DNA from: an uncultured Lachnospiraceae bacterium
GTDB taxonomy: Bacteria > Bacillota > Clostridia > Lachnospirales > Lachnospiraceae
Assembly (NCBI GenBank): GCA_947625135.1
Contig: CANQNE010000014.1
Location: 1-56,964 of the forward strand
DNA: 56,964 nt
Direction of reading: 5' to 3'
Positions 1-7,904 of this stretch are shown piece by piece; positions within the stretch are counted from its first letter, which is position 1, and every line of letters starts with the position of its first letter. The translations under genes were made by a program, and so were the position numbers. The notes under the pieces are model-generated. The model saw nothing but the letters and a program-made list of their open reading frames with translations. It was not told where the DNA came from and did no database searches.

Positions 1-76
1 GAAGGTAGATAGGACAGAGGTGGAAGTGCAGTAATGTATGGAGCTGACTGTTACTAATCGGTCGAGGGCTTGACCA
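1..76 (+). rRNA. rrl: 23S ribosomal RNA, 3' end only
   Basis: The window opens inside the conserved last segment of bacterial 23S rRNA. The strings GTGCAGTAATG, GAGCTGACTG and TACTAATCGGTCGAGGGC match the universal 3' terminal region. The exact 3' end is approximate (about 74-77). No 5S gene is visible between this end and the first tRNA at 145; the spacer holds only a short purine-rich stretch. Confidence 0.93.
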
Positions 77-144
77 AAAGAGAGTGAAGGAAGTAGTGGA
101 GAGAGATCTTTAGATATGCAGTTTTGAAGGTGCGTGAGTAAAAT

Positions 145-218
145 GGCCCAGTGGCTCAGTTGGTTAGAGCGCCGCCCTGTCACGGCGGAGGTCGTGGGTT
201 CGAGTCCCATCTGGGTCG
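145..218 (+). tRNA. tRNA-Asp (anticodon GTC)
   Basis: A full cloverleaf. The acceptor stem GGCCCAG pairs with CTGGGTC through one G-T wobble. The anticodon loop reads CTGTCAC, giving GTC. The T-arm contains GGTTCGAGTCC and the discriminator is G. CCA is not encoded. It is the first tRNA of a six-gene array downstream of the 23S gene and is probably co-transcribed with the rRNA. Confidence 0.97.
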
Positions 219-230
219 TTGTTTTATTTT

Positions 231-303
231 GGGATCTTAGCTCAGCTGGGAGAGCATCTGCCTTACAAGCAGAGGGTCACAGGTTCGAGCCCTGTAGGTC
301 CCA
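231..303 (+). tRNA. tRNA-Val (anticodon TAC)
   Basis: The acceptor GGGATCT pairs with AGGTCCC with one wobble. The anticodon loop CTTACAA gives TAC at 264-266. The T-arm carries AGGTTCGAGCCCT and the discriminator is A. CCA is not encoded. It lies 12 nt after tRNA-Asp. Confidence 0.97.
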
Positions 304-342
304 TATTGTCGCTATGGTGGCTGATTCACCAGAGGGCAGGTT

Positions 343-415
343 GCCGATGTGGCTCAATTGGCAGAGCAGCTGATTTGTAATCAGCAGGTTATCGGTTCGA
401 GTCCGATCATCGGCT
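343..415 (+). tRNA. tRNA-Thr (anticodon TGT)
   Basis: The acceptor GCCGATG pairs perfectly with CATCGGC. The anticodon stem GCTGA/TCAGC encloses TTTGTAA, so the anticodon is TGT at 376-378. The T-arm has GGTTCGAGTCC and the discriminator is T. CCA is not encoded. Confidence 0.96.
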
Positions 416-419
416 GTCT

Positions 420-501
420 GGATGGGTTCCCGAGTGGCCAAAGGGGGCAGACTGTAAATCTGTTGGCAACGCCTTCGAAGGTTCGAATCCTTCCCCATCC
501 A
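420..501 (+). tRNA. tRNA-Tyr (anticodon GTA), long variable arm
   Basis: A class II tRNA of 82 nt. The acceptor GGATGGG pairs with CCCATCC and the discriminator is A. The anticodon loop CTGTAAA gives GTA. The extended variable arm between anticodon and T-arms is typical of bacterial tRNA-Tyr. Only four nucleotides separate it from tRNA-Thr. Confidence 0.96.
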
Positions 502-551
502 CTGTGGCAATACTTTTCGAATAAAGTATCCACGAATTTCATATAGTATAA

Positions 552-625
<74 letters not shown>

Positions 626-674
626 TTTCCTGTATGGACAGGCAGTGAGCCTGTACAGGGAGTACAAAAGATAT

Positions 675-747
<73 letters not shown>

Positions 748-808
748 TTTTTTTGTGTCCTTTTTTAGAAGATTTCATTGAAAAAAGCATAAATTCCCAG
801 TTCCTCAA

Positions 809-837
809 TGGACAGAAAATTACTTTTATGGTATGAT
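809..837 (+). promoter_or_regulatory. sigma-A promoter for lepB
   Basis: TGGACA at 809-814 and TATGAT at 832-837 are separated by exactly 17 nt. The predicted start lies about 45 nt before the lepB start codon, which has a strong AAAGGAGA ribosome binding site at 873-880. Confidence 0.7.
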
Positions 838-887
838 AAACGCAGTTCGTGGTATGACAAACAGGTGTTACGAAAGGAGATTCGGTC

Positions 888-1508
888 ATGGAACAGGAAG
901 AGAAGGATCTTGCAGAGCCTAAAACGGAACAACAGGACATACCGAGAGTAGCCGATCAGGATAACGGCGATAAAGGGAAAAACGAAAAACAATCCGTATG
1001 GAAGGAGATTCTTGACTGGGTTGTAGTCATTGCTACCGCAGTGGCCATTGCATTTGTGATCGACCACTTTATCATTACCAATTCTTATATACCAAGCTCT
1101 TCCATGGAACAGACGATCATGAAGAACGATAAGGTTATCGGACTCAGAGCCGCATACTGGTTTTCTTCTCCAAAACGGGGCGACATTGTGATTTTTCTTT
1201 ATCCCGATGACGAGAGCAAGAATTATATCAAGCGGGTGATCGGAGAACCGGGTGACAAGGTAGAGATCCGGGATGGACTTGTATATATCAATGACAGCGA
1301 AGAACCGCTGGTGGAGCCTTACGTGAACGGAGAACCTACAGGAAGCTATGGCCCTTATCAAGTGCCGGAAGGATGTTATTTTATGCTGGGCGATAATCGG
1401 AATGTTTCCGCCGATTCCAGATTCTGGAACCACCCTTACGTAGAAGAGGACAAGATCCTGGCAAAAGCGCTTTTCCGCTACTATCCTTCCATAAAGAAAC
1501 TGAAATAA
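888..1508 (+). CDS. lepB: type I signal peptidase
   Basis: Membrane-anchored serine protease that cleaves signal peptides from Sec- and Tat-exported proteins on the outer face of the membrane. The 206-residue product has an acidic, Lys-rich cytoplasmic N terminus of about 40 residues, one transmembrane helix near residues 42-62, then the S26 catalytic domain. The nucleophile is Ser72 in the SSSMEQT motif; the general base is Lys115 in YIKRVIGEPGD; the GDNRN box follows near the C terminus. Length is normal for Gram-positive SipS-type enzymes, with a longer than usual N-terminal tail. The ATG follows a strong ribosome binding site and the promoter at 809-837. It heads a + strand gene run; the next gene starts two bases after its stop. 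Confidence 0.93.
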   Translation: MEQEEKDLAEPKTEQQDIPRVADQDNGDKGKNEKQSVWKEILDWVVVIATAVAIAFVIDHFIITNSYIPSSSMEQTIMKNDKVIGLRAAYWFSSPKRGDIVIFLYPDDESKNYIKRVIGEPGDKVEIRDGLVYINDSEEPLVEPYVNGEPTGSYGPYQVPEGCYFMLGDNRNVSADSRFWNHPYVEEDKILAKALFRYYPSIKKLK

Positions 1509-1509
1509 T

Positions 1510-2955
1510 ATGGCAGGTAAAGAGACTTTATACCAAAAACTGCAAAGACATGATCAGCAGGATATTTATCCCTTTCATATACCCGGACACAAGCGGAATC
1601 TGTCTTTTCCGGGAAATCCTTATGAACTGGATATCACGGAAATCCACGGATTTGATTCTCTGCATCATGCCACAGGTATTCTAAAAGAAATAAGCCGGAG
1701 GGCTGCCCGATTGTATCAAGCAGAGGAGAGTTACTTGCTCGTCAACGGCAGTACTGCCGGCTTATTGTGCGCGGCGGCGGCTGTGGCAAAGCCCGGCGAC
1801 AGCATCCTGATGGCGCGAAACTGTCACAGATCGGTATATAACGGCGCGTATCTCAACGATCTGGAAACGGCGTATCTGTTTCCAAAAATGCTGAAACGGT
1901 GGGGCGTGGCCGGAGGGATCTGTCCGGAAGATGTGGAAAGGGCCATAGAGGACGATACTCTGGCGGTGGTAGTCACATCCCCTACTTATGAGGGGATCGT
2001 TTCAGATATACCGGCTATCGCGGAATGTTGCCACAAGAGAGGGGTCCCCCTTATTGTAGATGAGGCCCACGGCGCGCATTTTGGATTTCATGAGCAGCTT
2101 CCCCCTTCGGCGGTAACACAGGGAGCGGACATCGTGATCCAGAGCCTGCATAAGACGATGCCCTCGTTGACCCAGACGGCGCTGATCCATGTAAACGGGC
2201 CGCTTGCAGACAGGGACAGGATTCGACGGTTTCTGTCGATTTATCAGACGAGCAGCCCGTCTTATTTGCTGATGGGAAGCATAGATGCCTGTATTTCTGT
2301 TATGGAGGAACAGGGTGCGCAGCTTTTTGACTGCTGGATCAAGCTGCTTGAAAAATATCGGAAACGCCTTTCGGCCTGCCGGAACATCCGCCTGATGACA
2401 GTATCAGAGGAGGAGGGAAAAACCGGCGCGTGCGCTGGGACAGATCCGGGACGCCTTGTTTTTTCCGTGAGAGGAACCCGGGACAGAGAGGGACATCGGT
2501 TTTCCGGCAGCGATCTTTTGAGGCGCCTGAGAGAAAAGTACCGGATCGAACTGGAAATGGCGGCTCCGGACTATGGAGTGGCGGTTTCAACGGTGATGGA
2601 TACGGAAGAAGGAATGGAACGCCTCTGCGCAGCCATAGAAGAACTGGATGGACAGCTGGAGGATTTTGCGCCGGAGCCCGATGAAAGACAGCTTCCCGTT
2701 CCTTTGGGAAAAATGAAAATTGCCCGGGCTTATAACGGCCCATGGGAGCCGGTACCATTTAGAGCTGCCGCAGGCCGGATCATGGGGGAATTTCTTTATC
2801 TGTATCCGCCGGGGATTCCCATTGTCGTGCCGGGCGAAGTGATCAGAACAGAGCATCTGCAGTATATGGAAGAAGCCCGCCGGCAGGGATTATCGGTGGA
2901 AGGCCCGGCAGATATAACGCTGAAAACGCTGCGGGTAATAAGAGAGGACAGATAA
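1510..2955 (+). CDS. Orn/Lys/Arg decarboxylase-family PLP enzyme (YaaO/SpeA-like)
   Basis: A fold type I PLP enzyme of the Orn/Lys/Arg decarboxylase major domain family, 481 residues. Visible motifs are the N-terminal PFHIPGHKR and ITEIHGFDSLH, the PLP-phosphate site VNGSTAG (78-84), the cofactor-ring aspartate in IVDEAHGAHF (182-191), the Schiff-base Lys215 in QSLHKTMPSL, and a C-terminal domain with GIPIVVPGE. Family members decarboxylate arginine, lysine or ornithine to polyamine precursors; the substrate cannot be read from sequence. The short form without the inducible-enzyme wing domain matches Bacillus YaaO, which also lies near holB. It starts two bases after lepB with no clear ribosome binding site, suggesting coupled translation. 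Confidence 0.85.
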   Translation: MAGKETLYQKLQRHDQQDIYPFHIPGHKRNLSFPGNPYELDITEIHGFDSLHHATGILKEISRRAARLYQAEESYLLVNGSTAGLLCAAAAVAKPGDSILMARNCHRSVYNGAYLNDLETAYLFPKMLKRWGVAGGICPEDVERAIEDDTLAVVVTSPTYEGIVSDIPAIAECCHKRGVPLIVDEAHGAHFGFHEQLPPSAVTQGADIVIQSLHKTMPSLTQTALIHVNGPLADRDRIRRFLSIYQTSSPSYLLMGSIDACISVMEEQGAQLFDCWIKLLEKYRKRLSACRNIRLMTVSEEEGKTGACAGTDPGRLVFSVRGTRDREGHRFSGSDLLRRLREKYRIELEMAAPDYGVAVSTVMDTEEGMERLCAAIEELDGQLEDFAPEPDERQLPVPLGKMKIARAYNGPWEPVPFRAAAGRIMGEFLYLYPPGIPIVVPGEVIRTEHLQYMEEARRQGLSVEGPADITLKTLRVIREDR

Positions 2956-2969
2956 AGGAGATTCGCTTT

Positions 2970-3563
2970 GTGGGAAAGATATTTTATTTAATGGGAAAAA
3001 GCGCATCAGGAAAAGATACTATATATAAAAGGCTGATGGAAACAAAACAGTTTGACGCCATTGTGCTGTATACGACCCGGCCCATACGGCAGGGGGAAAC
3101 GGACGGGATAACCTATCATTTCGTGGACGAGGCCCGGTTTCAGGAGATGCAGAAGGAAGGAAAGGTCATTGAGGCCCGTACGTATCAGACGGTTCACGGC
3201 CCATGGACTTATTTTACCGCAGACGACGGGCAGGTGCAGCTGGAGCAGAAGGATTATCTGGTGATCGGTACGCTGGAATCCTTTTTGAGCATGCAGCGCT
3301 ATTACGGAAAAGAGCAGGTGATCCCTGTTTATCTGGAGTTGGAGGACGGGATTCGTCTTGCCCGTGCGTTGAAGCGGGAGCAGCAGCAGGACAGGCCGCG
3401 GTATGCGGAGCTGTGCCGGCGGTTTTTGGCGGATGCGGAGGACTTTTCGGAGGAAAAACGCAGGGCCGCGGGAATCTGCCGTACATTCTGTACAGAGGAC
3501 GGAGACCGGTGTCTGGAGGAAATCTGTACCTATATCAGGAAAATACAGGATGGAAATTGTTGA
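2970..3563 (+). CDS. guanylate kinase-like P-loop protein
   Basis: A 197-residue nucleoside monophosphate kinase-fold protein. The N terminus FYLMGKSASGKDTIYKRL contains a P-loop (GKSASGKD, residues 9-16) that departs from the canonical GPSGSGKST of housekeeping Gmk. YTTRPIRQGETDGITYHFV matches the GMP-binding segment of guanylate kinases, so GMP phosphorylation is plausible. This may be a second, divergent copy rather than the essential Gmk. The GTG start at 2970 has AAAGGAG nine bases upstream. It sits where many Firmicutes carry tmk upstream of holB. Confidence 0.78.
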   Translation: MGKIFYLMGKSASGKDTIYKRLMETKQFDAIVLYTTRPIRQGETDGITYHFVDEARFQEMQKEGKVIEARTYQTVHGPWTYFTADDGQVQLEQKDYLVIGTLESFLSMQRYYGKEQVIPVYLELEDGIRLARALKREQQQDRPRYAELCRRFLADAEDFSEEKRRAAGICRTFCTEDGDRCLEEICTYIRKIQDGNC

Positions 3564-3599
3564 ACGGCAAAAGTTGTGCTAGGTATTTTAAAAAAGTTG

Positions 3600-3608
3600 T
3601 GGTATACT
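3600..3608 (+). promoter_or_regulatory. possible extended -10 promoter before holB
   Basis: TGGTATACT at 3600-3608 is an extended -10 element (TGn plus TATACT) in an A/T-rich patch between the guanylate kinase-like gene and holB. No good -35 is present at the right distance, so this is a secondary internal promoter at best. Confidence 0.4.
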
Positions 3609-3640
3609 TACTGTGAAATGACGGCATTGGAGGTGAAGGA

Positions 3641-4630
3641 ATGATAAAGTTTCAGGATATTGTGGGGCTGCCCCATGTAAAAGGATATCTGCAGAAGGCC
3701 ATTGAATTGAATCGCGTTTCCCACGGATATATTTTCAGCGGGGAAGCCGGAAGCGGGAAGAAGACGCTGGCGGAGGCATTTGCTGCCACACTGCAGTGCG
3801 AGGGCAAAGGGAGAGACGCCTGTTTTACCTGTCCGTCCTGCAAAAAGGCGGCGTCAGGCAATCATCCGGATATCATTCATGTGACCCATGAAAAACCCAA
3901 TACCATCAGTGTGGATGAGATCCGGGAACAGGTGAACCGCACCGTTGCCATTAAGCCTTACGGCAGTCCTTATAAAGTTTATATCATTTCGGATGCCCAG
4001 AAGATGTCGGTTCAGGCGCAGAACGCGTTATTAAAGACCATTGAGGAGCCGCCGGCCTATGCGGTTCTGATCCTGCTTACCACCAATGAGGAGGAGCTTC
4101 TGCCCACCATTGTCTCCCGCTGCGTGACCCTGCGTATGCGTCCCGTCAGTCAGGAGCTGGTGCAGAAATATCTGGCAGATCAGTACCAGCTGCCTGATTA
4201 TAAGGCAAAAATATGTGCTTCCTTTGCCCAGGGCAATATAGGAAAGGCCATTCGGATCGCCACCTCGGAGCAGTTCTCCGCCTTGAAGGATGAAGTGCTG
4301 ATGCTGGTGGATCGGGTACGGGATATGCAGATCCATGAGATCATTGAATATATGAAGACACTGTCCCAGTATAAGCTGGAAATCCATGATTTTCTGGATT
4401 TTATGATGGTGTGGTACCGGGATGTACTATTGTTTAAAGCCACGAAGGATATTGATTCGGCTATTTTCAGTGACCGGGTCACGGAAATCATGCGGCAGGC
4501 GGATAAGATTTCCTATGACGGGCTGGATCAGATCATCAAAGGTCTGGACAACGCGAAGCGCCGGCTGGACGCAAATGTGAGCTTTGAGCTGACGATGGAG
4601 CTTTTGTTCCTGACAATAAAGGAAAACTGA
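3641..4630 (+). CDS. holB: DNA polymerase III delta' subunit
   Basis: Clamp-loader subunit that helps load the beta clamp during replication. The 329-residue product is an AAA+ protein with a Walker A GEAGSGKKT at residues 34-42 and a zinc-binding set Cys53, Cys61, Cys64, Cys67. The sensor-1 region is LLTTNEEELLPTIVSRC, including the SRC motif. A helical C-terminal collar domain follows. Length agrees with Firmicute delta'. The start has a GAGGTGAAGGA ribosome binding site. It is followed after four to thirteen bases by ricT, the standard Firmicute order. Confidence 0.92.
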   Translation: MIKFQDIVGLPHVKGYLQKAIELNRVSHGYIFSGEAGSGKKTLAEAFAATLQCEGKGRDACFTCPSCKKAASGNHPDIIHVTHEKPNTISVDEIREQVNRTVAIKPYGSPYKVYIISDAQKMSVQAQNALLKTIEEPPAYAVLILLTTNEEELLPTIVSRCVTLRMRPVSQELVQKYLADQYQLPDYKAKICASFAQGNIGKAIRIATSEQFSALKDEVLMLVDRVRDMQIHEIIEYMKTLSQYKLEIHDFLDFMMVWYRDVLLFKATKDIDSAIFSDRVTEIMRQADKISYDGLDQIIKGLDNAKRRLDANVSFELTMELLFLTIKEN

Positions 4631-4643
4631 GGAAGTGAAAACT

Positions 4644-5555
4644 ATGGTCAATGTAATTGGCGTACGTTTCAGAAGCGTAGGAAAAATATATTATTTTGAT
4701 CCCCATGAACTGAAGATCACAAGGGGACAGCATGTGATCGTGGAGACTGCCCGGGGGATAGAGTACGGACAAGTGGTGCTGGGTAATACCTCCGTGGACG
4801 ATTCCAAGGTCGTACAGCCTTTGAAGGGCGTCATCCGCATTGCGACAGAGGCGGACGATGAGCGGGAAAGAGAAAATAAAAACAAGGAAAAGGAAGCCCT
4901 TGAGATCTGCAGGGAAAAGATAAAAAAGCATCAGCTGGAAATGAAGCTGATCGATACGGAGTATACCTTTGACCGCAGCAAGATTTTGTTTTACTTTACC
5001 GCGGACGGAAGGATCGATTTCCGGGAGCTGGTAAAGGATCTGGCTTCCGTGTTCCGCACTCGGATCGAGCTGAGACAGATCGGCGTGCGGGACGAGACGA
5101 AGATCCGCGGCGGGATCGGTGTCTGCGGGCGCGCGCTGTGCTGCAGCACTTACCTGTCAGAATTTGTTCCGGTGTCTATCAAAATGGCAAAGGAGCAGAG
5201 CCTGTCCCTGAACCCATCCAAGATTTCCGGGGTATGCGGGCGCCTGATGTGCTGTCTCAAAAATGAAGAAGAGACTTATGAAGAGCTGAACAGCCGGCTG
5301 CCCGGCATCGGCGACCGGGTGATTACCGCAGACGGCCAGCGGGGAGAAGTACAGAGCGTGAATGTGCTGCGCCAGCTGGTGAAGGTGGTGATCACCAACA
5401 ACGATGAGAAGGAACTGACGGAATACAAGGTGGAGGATCTGAAGTTCACTCCCAGACGGAAGAAAAAGCAGCAGGTGGTTGTGGAGGATCAGGAACTGAA
5501 GATGCTGGAAGGATTGGAACAAAAGGAAGGAAGATCCAAGCTTGAAGACAATTAA
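4644..5555 (+). CDS. ricT: PSP1-domain protein RicT (YaaT)
   Basis: A regulator of the PSP1 family. In Bacillus subtilis RicT forms the Ric complex with RicA and RicF, carries iron-sulfur clusters, and affects RNase Y-dependent mRNA maturation, sporulation and biofilm. The product starts MVNVIGVRFRSVGKIYYF, the expected family start. Cysteine motifs CGRALCC and CGRLMCC in the middle of the protein are the likely cluster ligands. The C terminus is charged and Lys/Glu-rich. I chose ATG 4644 over an in-frame GTG at 4635 because GAGGAAG sits eight bases before it and matches the family N terminus. The 3' end overlaps trmN6 by 14 nt. Confidence 0.88.
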   Translation: MVNVIGVRFRSVGKIYYFDPHELKITRGQHVIVETARGIEYGQVVLGNTSVDDSKVVQPLKGVIRIATEADDERERENKNKEKEALEICREKIKKHQLEMKLIDTEYTFDRSKILFYFTADGRIDFRELVKDLASVFRTRIELRQIGVRDETKIRGGIGVCGRALCCSTYLSEFVPVSIKMAKEQSLSLNPSKISGVCGRLMCCLKNEEETYEELNSRLPGIGDRVITADGQRGEVQSVNVLRQLVKVVITNNDEKELTEYKVEDLKFTPRRKKKQQVVVEDQELKMLEGLEQKEGRSKLEDN

Positions 5556-6282
5556 GCTCCGTGAAAATGAGCGGCTGGACGATCTTCAGCGAAACGGATA
5601 TCGGATCATACAAAATCCTGACAAGTTCTGCTTCGGAATGGACGCAGTGCTGCTGTCGGGCTTTGCAAATGTGAGAAAGAAGGAGAAAATGCTGGACCTG
5701 GGAACGGGTACCGGCATTATTCCTATTTTAATGGCTGCAAAGACGGAAGGGGATTCCTTTACGGGACTGGAGATCCAGCCGGAAAGCGCCGATATGGCTG
5801 CCCGCAGCGTTCAGTTAAACGAGCTGGAGAACCGGGTGTCCATTGTGGAGGGCGACATCAGGGAGGCGTCGGCGCTGTTTGGCTGCGGCGCCTTTTCTGT
5901 GGTGACCTGCAATCCCCCGTATATGCTGAACGAGCATGGGCTGCAGAATCCAAACCCTTACAAGGCGATCGCCCGCCATGAGATCGCCTGTACCTTAGAG
6001 GATGTGCTGCGGGAGGGCGCCAGGCTGCTGACGCCCAAGGGACGGTTTTATATGGTACACAGGCCTTTCCGGCTGGTGGAGATCCTCACCGGGTTTACGG
6101 CTCACGGACTGGAGCCGAAAAGGCTGAAATTTGTCCAGCCGTTTGCGGACAGCGCCCCCAACATGGTGCTGATCGAGGCGGTAAAAGGGGGAAACGCCGG
6201 GGTGATCGTGGAAAAACCGCTGATCGTATACAGGGAACCCGGCGTGTATATGGAAGAGATCTATGATATTTACGGATATTAA
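5542..6282 (+). CDS. trmN6: tRNA1(Val) (adenine(37)-N6)-methyltransferase
   Basis: SAM-dependent methyltransferase of the YabB/YfiC family, expected to make N6-methyladenosine at position 37 of tRNA-Val. The 246-residue product has the SAM motif LDLGTGTGIIPILMA and the N6-adenine catalytic motif NPPY inside VVTCNPPYML. The start is TTG 5542, overlapping the end of ricT by 14 nt, with GGAAGGAAG upstream. The ricT-trmN6-rsmI order is conserved in Firmicutes and supports the call. The exact tRNA target is inferred from family membership. Confidence 0.85.
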   Translation: MKTIKLRENERLDDLQRNGYRIIQNPDKFCFGMDAVLLSGFANVRKKEKMLDLGTGTGIIPILMAAKTEGDSFTGLEIQPESADMAARSVQLNELENRVSIVEGDIREASALFGCGAFSVVTCNPPYMLNEHGLQNPNPYKAIARHEIACTLEDVLREGARLLTPKGRFYMVHRPFRLVEILTGFTAHGLEPKRLKFVQPFADSAPNMVLIEAVKGGNAGVIVEKPLIVYREPGVYMEEIYDIYGY

Positions 6283-6295
6283 AGGGTATGAAGAA

Positions 6296-7144
6296 ATGAA
6301 GGGAACATTATATTTATGCGCAACGCCCATCGGAAATCTGGAGGATATGACTTTTCGGGCCGTCCGTATCCTGAAGGAAGCCGATCTGATCGCGGCGGAG
6401 GATACGAGAAACAGTATTCGCCTGCTGAACCACTTTGAGATCAAAACGCCCATGACCAGTTATCATGAGCATAATAAGGTGGAAAAGGGAGAATATCTGA
6501 TCCGGCTTTTGCAGGAAGGAAGCAGCATTGCGCTGATTACAGATGCGGGAACGCCGGGCATTTCCGATCCGGGGGAAGCGCTGGTTTCCCGCTGCATAGA
6601 GCTTGGCATCAAAGTCACGGCAGTACCCGGAGCGTCGGCGCTGATCACAGCGGTGATCTGTTCCGGAAAGTCTGCGCGGCGGTTTGCCTTTGAAGGCTTT
6701 CTCCCCGCGGACAAGAAAGAGCGTGCCCAGGTACTGGCCGGGCTGAAGGAAGAATTTCGCACCATGATACTGTATGAAGCCCCTCATCGGCTGAAAAGGA
6801 CGCTGGAGGAGCTGGCGGCGGTGCTGGGGGACCGGCCGGTTACCCTGTGCCGGGAATTGACAAAGAAATTTGAGACGATCCTGCCTACTACCCTGACGGC
6901 GGCTGTCGCCCTTTATGAGGAACAGGAGCCCCGGGGAGAATATGTGCTTGTGATCGCAGGAAGGGATAAAAAAGAAGCTCTCTTGGAACAGCAGAGGCAG
7001 TGGGAGGAAATCCCGCTGGAAGCGCATCTGCAGCAGTATCTGGATCAGGGGATGGACAAAAAGGAAGCTATGAAGCAGGTGGCAAAGGACCGGGGGATTA
7101 CAAAGCGGCAGGTCTATCAGCAGCTTCTGGAGCATATACAATAA
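6296..7144 (+). CDS. rsmI: 16S rRNA (cytidine(1402)-2'-O)-methyltransferase
   Basis: Tetrapyrrole-methylase-fold enzyme that 2'-O-methylates C1402 in the decoding centre of 16S rRNA. The N terminus GTLYLCATPIGNLEDMT and the segment ITDAGTPGISDPG are family hallmarks; LYEAPHRLKRTLEEL follows. The C-terminal 60 residues hold a helical region with the KKEAMKQVAKDRGITKR box seen in Firmicute RsmI. I chose ATG 6296, which gives MKGTLYLCATP, over an upstream in-frame ATG at 6263. An AAAGGG ribosome binding site lies nine bases before 6296 and the longer start would overlap trmN6. Confidence 0.92.
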   Translation: MKGTLYLCATPIGNLEDMTFRAVRILKEADLIAAEDTRNSIRLLNHFEIKTPMTSYHEHNKVEKGEYLIRLLQEGSSIALITDAGTPGISDPGEALVSRCIELGIKVTAVPGASALITAVICSGKSARRFAFEGFLPADKKERAQVLAGLKEEFRTMILYEAPHRLKRTLEELAAVLGDRPVTLCRELTKKFETILPTTLTAAVALYEEQEPRGEYVLVIAGRDKKEALLEQQRQWEEIPLEAHLQQYLDQGMDKKEAMKQVAKDRGITKRQVYQQLLEHIQ

Positions 7145-7197
7145 AAAAGGCCTGCGGAGCGAACAGGTTTTGAAGGCGCTCCGGAATGGAGAACTGA

Positions 7198-7779
7198 GTG
7201 TTGAATCTGATCTGGGCCGGCATGATCGTGGTCGGCGTGGTGTTCGCGGCTTTTAACGGAACGCTGGGGAGTATGGGTACCGCGGCGATCGACGGGGCAA
7301 AGGAGGCTGTGACGCTTGCCGTGGCTATGGCAGGGGTGATGAGCCTTTGGACGGGGATCATGGAGATCGCAAAAGCAAGCGGACTTCTGTCAGCCATGAC
7401 GAAAAGGCTGCGGCCTGTGATCCGCTGGCTGTTTCCGGGGATCCCGGAGGAAGACAGCGCCAATGAGGAGATTGCCGTAAATGTGGTCGCCAATATTTTT
7501 GGCCTTGGCAGCGCCGCCACGCCGGCAGGCTTAAAGGCCATGAAAAGTCTGGCCCGGCTGAACAATTACAGCCAGACGGCATCGGTAGAAATGTGTACGT
7601 TTCTGATACTGAACATTTCTTCCCTGCAGCTGCTTCCGGTGACAGTCATCGCCTACCGGAGCCAGTACGGCAGCGTAAACCCGACGGCCATTGTGGGGCC
7701 GGCCATCGCCGCCACGGCGGTCAGCACAGCGGTGGCGGTGGTGTTTTGTAAGATTATGAGTAAAAAACTGAGAAAATGA
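7198..7779 (+). CDS. spmA: spore maturation protein A
   Basis: Integral membrane protein of the nucleoside recognition (Gate) domain family. With SpmB it is needed for spore core dehydration in Bacillus; in Clostridium perfringens it contributes to spore heat resistance. The 193-residue product starts MLNLIWAGMIVVGVVFAAF and has several hydrophobic segments and the family stretch NIFGLGSAATPAG. The GTG start follows a GGAG site. Normally spmB follows directly, but here it lies about 8.3 kb away because an island intervenes. The C terminus (VFCKIMSKKLRK) differs from that of a relic spmA end at 15918-16052, suggesting that the 3' part was replaced when the island arrived. Confidence 0.9.
   Translation: MLNLIWAGMIVVGVVFAAFNGTLGSMGTAAIDGAKEAVTLAVAMAGVMSLWTGIMEIAKASGLLSAMTKRLRPVIRWLFPGIPEEDSANEEIAVNVVANIFGLGSAATPAGLKAMKSLARLNNYSQTASVEMCTFLILNISSLQLLPVTVIAYRSQYGSVNPTAIVGPAIAATAVSTAVAVVFCKIMSKKLRK
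7492..7521 (+). repeat. 30-bp direct repeat, left copy (inside spmA)
   Basis: AATATTTTTGGCCTTGGC followed by AGCGCCGCCACG, within the NIFGLGSAAT codons of spmA. It recurs at 15918-15947 with 29 of 30 positions identical (T7505 versus C15931). The pair brackets the defence island plus the present spmA 3' end. It may be a recombination site or the shared homology used for island acquisition. Confidence 0.85.
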
Positions 7780-7787
7780 AGGAGGCA

Positions 7788-7802
7788 GGAAAAATATTTT
7801 TG
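7788..7802 (+). repeat. island edge repeat, left copy
   Basis: GGAAAAATATTTTTG directly after the spmA stop. A near copy with two extra bases, GGAAAAGAATATTTTTG, lies at 15911-15927 after jetD. The two mark the change from G/C-rich core sequence to A/T-rich island sequence. They could be a short attachment or target-site repeat, or a by-product of the larger spmA homology. Confidence 0.5.
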
Positions 7803-7857
7803 ATTCTATGCTTTTTTACGAATAAAACAAAATTACAACCGATAAAAGGAATTTTTC

Positions 7858-7886
7858 TTGATTATTCGTATAAAAGGGTGTATTAT
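7858..7886 (+). promoter_or_regulatory. island promoter upstream of the satD-like gene
   Basis: TTGATT at 7858-7863 and TATTAT at 7881-7886 are separated by 17 nt in a very A/T-rich leader. It lies 19 nt before the start codon at 7905, with GAGGTGAGG between. It probably drives satD-DUF3307 and perhaps the jet genes, since the island has no other clear promoter. Confidence 0.65.
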
Positions 7887-7904
7887 ATTTGCAGAGGTGA
7901 GGAT

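Noticed and set aside
7155-7183. Terminator between rsmI and spmA
   Set aside because: CGGAGCG and CGCTCCG form a 7-bp stem, but no T-run follows and the genes appear to be co-transcribed.
7776-7904. Upstream start for the SatD-like gene overlapping the spmA stop
   Set aside because: The extra 43 residues lack family similarity and lie upstream of the island promoter; ATG 7905 has a good ribosome binding site.
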